Shown: positions 61,275-64,000 of the stretch, piece by piece
How positions within the stretch are numbered: position 1 is the stretch's first letter
Layout: every line of letters begins with the position of its first letter
Assembly (NCBI RefSeq): GCF_019578655.1
Contig: NC_063263.1
Span: 16,367,001 to 16,431,000 of the forward strand
DNA: 64,000 nt
Source: Ricinus communis
Lineage: Eukaryota; Streptophyta; Magnoliopsida; Malpighiales; Euphorbiaceae
Direction of reading: 5' to 3'
The notes under the pieces: model-generated
The model's database searches: none
Seen by the model: only the letters and a program-made list of their open reading frames with translations
Told to the model about the DNA's origin: nothing
Translations under genes and position numbers: made by a program

Positions 61275-63138
61275 TGCAAATAATACTCTGCAGCCCTGCA
61301 CAAACTCGAGCACCTTCAGAAGTTGGATCTCCACGACAATAGGATTGCCAACGGTTCCAGTCTCTACTGGATAAATATGCCTAGTCTTTTCTACTTAGAC
61401 TTGTCAAGAAATAATCTACAAGGTGACATTCCAAAATGCATATGTGAAAGTCAATCCTTCACTGAGCTGAGGCTTTCTGGCAACAAACTGGAAGGATATT
61501 TCAATTCATGCTTAAGTAATATGACTTCTCTCAAACATCTATTTCTGTCTGATAATCTTTTCAATGGAACATTTCCTTCCTTGCTATTTCACAACCTGAC
61601 AAATATTGAGTATTTTGTAATCTCACATAATCACTTCAAAGATGTTATTCCATTTTTCACTTTTGCTATTTTATCGAAACTCAGTTACCTTGACATCTCG
61701 TTCCATCCTAATCTAGAAATTGAAACTGAATCACCAACACGGTCTCCATCTTTTAGCCTAAAGAAACTTAAACTAGGTGGCTGTAACCTAAACAAAAGAA
61801 GTGGCAGAAATATTCCAAACTTCTTATCCACACAGTTCCATTTGGAGTCTTAGATTTGCCATATAATTCGCTCGTTGGGATCTTCCCTTCTTGGCTCCTC
61901 TACAATCTGACTTCAGAATTGTGGATAAGAACCAACAATTTGAGTGGTCCATTTCCAAGAAGCAAAGGAAATACTAGCTCACAGCTAGTTACGCTAGACA
62001 TCTCTGACAATGTTCTATATGGGCAACTTCCTGCAGACATCAATCTTCTTTTCCCTGAATTATGCCGTCTAAATGCCTCCAAAAATATGTCACCAGCACG
62101 TCCCACAGTCTTTGGCTGAAATTAGGCAACTTCAATATCTCGACTTATCAAGCAATTATCTTGCAAGGAGGGATACCACATGGCATATTCACTAATACGA
62201 CACATCTTCAACTTCTGAAGTAATCCAGAAATAACTTGGATGGTGAAGTACTTGTGAAGAATTTCAGTTTGCCTAACCTAAGATGGCTTTATCTCGACAG
62301 AAATGACTTTGCAGGACCAATTCCGGACAGTCTGTCAAAATGTTTGTATCTGCAAGTTCTTAGCATTCAACAAAATGAATTTTCAGGTGATATTTCAACA
62401 AGCTTTCCTGTCCTTCCTGAATTAAGGGTGTTGAGTCTGAAAGGAAACCAATTTAAAGGGGAGTATCCCATTGCAGGTGTGTCAATGGAAACACTTGCAT
62501 GTTTTAGATCTCTCAGAAAATAATTTCTCAGGTGAAATTCCCACATGCCTCAACAATATTACTTCAATGACGGAAGGATATCCTATTTCTAGTCAAGATT
62601 TCGAATTACACAGTTGGGTTTCCATTGATCTCATCAGCAAGCAACGGTTAGTTGAGTATTCGCAAGTGCTCCCCTTCTTGTTTGCAGTAGGTCTTCCGTT
62701 GAACAAATTGACAGGAACAATTCCCATTCAAATGATGCAGCTGAGAGCGATTCAAATCTTGAACATGTCTAGTAACCTCCACGCTGGTCAAAGTCGGTCA
62801 TCTCTTGCTAACTCAAGTGTATTGGAGAGCTTAGATCTTTCCTGAAACAGGTTCTCCGGCACGTTGCCCACCTATCTCAGTTACTTAACCTTCCTTACGT
62901 TGTTCAATGTTTCTTTCAACAATCTCTCTGGCCCAATACGACGTAGGACTCAACTTGACAGCTTTTCAAATGACAGCTACTTAGGCAATCTCAACCTTTG
63001 TGGGTATACATTACAGAAGAATGCGATCAGCAAGTAGAGAAATCCGGATATGAAAGAGACAAAAAAACTTTGACAGGAATCATGGGAATGCCAATTCTGA
63101 TATTCTACTGCTGCATATTCTTCTCCATTGCATATTGA
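61275..63138 (+). pseudogene. LRR receptor-like protein (RLP) pseudogene, second copy
   Basis: Reads HKLEHLQKLDLHDNRIANGS and WINMPSLFYLDLSRNNLQGD in the open frame to 61853. It continues through shifts as 61856-62119, then 62236-62523 (LPNLRWLYLDRNDFAGPIP), 62471-62845 (LHVLDLSENNFSGEIPTCL) and, past a stop at 62843, the motifs RFSGTLPTYLSYLT, NVSFNNLSGPI, YLGNLNLCGY and a hydrophobic end (MGMPILIFYCCIFFSIAY, stop 63136-63138). At least five breaks. The 5' end is lost near the point where the oppositely oriented copy begins. Long insertions typical of RLP LRRs are present. Confidence 0.82.
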
Positions 63139-64000
63139 TTACTGTATATTTTGTCGTAAGAACAATATTCCGTCTGTATAACGTTCCATTTGCTGAAATA
63201 TTTTATCCATTTAACAGTCAATTAGATCAGCTTCTTGCTGTTATACTAAACATGTCTTACTGATTTACAGATACATCTTTTGGTGTGGTTAGAACTTAAA
63301 ACTTTAACACTTGATAAGATTGTCTGATTGAGCTGCCACTATAATTTAGATGAACTACAAATCACTATCTAATAACCATAAATTATAAATTAGTAGGCAA
63401 AAAAAGAAAAAAACTCTGCGTTCAATAATTAATAGCTAAAAATACAAAAAATAGCATCAATATGCTTAGCTTGATAGTGAATTTTTATATTTAATTTGAA
63501 TAAAATCAGAAAATTAAATCCTCTTTTCCTCATTTATAAATCAAATAGCAATTAAATTGGTAATATAGTACGAATAACAATTATGTCGTAAGGCAATGGG
63601 TCAATGGTTAAAGACAGAAGCTTCATCTGAAAACCATAGAAATGATAATACTAAAAGACAGAAGCTTCATCTAGGAAGCACCAAAATGGTAATACTACCT
63701 TTGTGAATAAAACTTATTATTAGGAAATATTTAAACCTCACCCATTTTTTATTTTAACAAAAAAAGTTACTCAGCAAATGAAATAGTTAAGATAATAGTC
63801 ACCTAAAAATATTACCATTTAGTAGACAAAGTAACTATCAAAAGATTTTGATTTTATATTAGCTTTGTAAAATAATTGATTGCTTAATTAAAATTAAAAT
63901 AAATTTTTTAGAGTGAAATTAAAATTAATTTTCTTTGAAAATAATTAATAAAAGTCTAATTTTACTATCTTATGCATAATTAATCTAACAACTCTATTAA
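63139..64000. other. Intergenic to right edge, with a small tandem duplication
   Basis: No gene. About 63609-63651 and 63653-63699 are diverged copies starting 'aaagacagaagcttcatct' and ending 'gataatact/ggtaatact'. The rest is AT-rich. Confidence 0.5.

Noticed and set aside
1..64000. CRISPR arrays, bacterial operons, tRNA or rRNA genes
   Set aside because: No regularly spaced repeats, no ribosome-binding-site/operon structure, and no tRNA or rRNA sequence was recognised; the window is plant nuclear DNA.

Overview
The window looks like nuclear DNA of a eudicot plant. Genes are split by AT-rich GT/AG introns, plant-specific receptor families are present, and long AT-rich intergenic stretches carry plant-type retrotransposons and MITEs. 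The beta-galactosidase and receptor kinases resemble rosid genes. A Malpighiales/Euphorbiaceae origin (for example castor bean) is a guess from protein character only.

Layout. (1) 1-2738, minus strand: the first ten exons of a GH35 beta-galactosidase most like Arabidopsis BGAL8; its 3' part lies beyond the left edge. (2) 2739-15983: about 13 kb of AT-rich intergenic DNA with a MITE-like hairpin, simple repeats, a 38-codon remnant of a MazG/dCTP-pyrophosphatase-type gene, an unrecognised Cys-rich spliced remnant, and tracts that recur near the second receptor kinase. (3) 15984-33703: RLK1, an LRR receptor kinase of subfamily XII (FLS2/EFR/Xa21 type), broken by small deletions. Its 11.3-kb third intron holds a nest of elements: L1-type LINE remnant, TRIM, fold-back element and a Copia element. 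(4) 41629-47786: RLK2, the one intact copy, five exons and 1165 residues by my splice model. (5) 50578-59217: RLK3, same gene structure with a single 1-nt deletion in exon 1; its introns carry a Mutator-type MITE and a duplicated AT/GT microsatellite block. (6) 60329-63138: two decayed LRR receptor-like-protein pseudogenes in divergent orientation. (7) 63139-64000: no gene seen.

How it fits together. RLK1-RLK2-RLK3 form a tandem array of candidate immune receptors with a non-RD kinase (HCD in place of HRD), the class that perceives microbial patterns at the plasma membrane. All three share exon sizes, phase-1 introns and a short conserved promoter. The most informative feature is a mosaic: RLK1's 3' half, including intron 4 and 3' flank, is almost identical to RLK2, while its sequence on either side is diverged or RLK3-like, as expected from ectopic gene conversion. 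RLK1 then gained frameshifts and a 109-bp deletion. The Copia LTRs, PBS, PPT and target-site duplication, and the TRIM with its own duplication, can be placed to the base.

Limits: all comparisons were made by eye. Splice sites were chosen from GT/AG, reading frame and agreement among the three paralogues. Homopolymer frameshifts could be sequencing errors.
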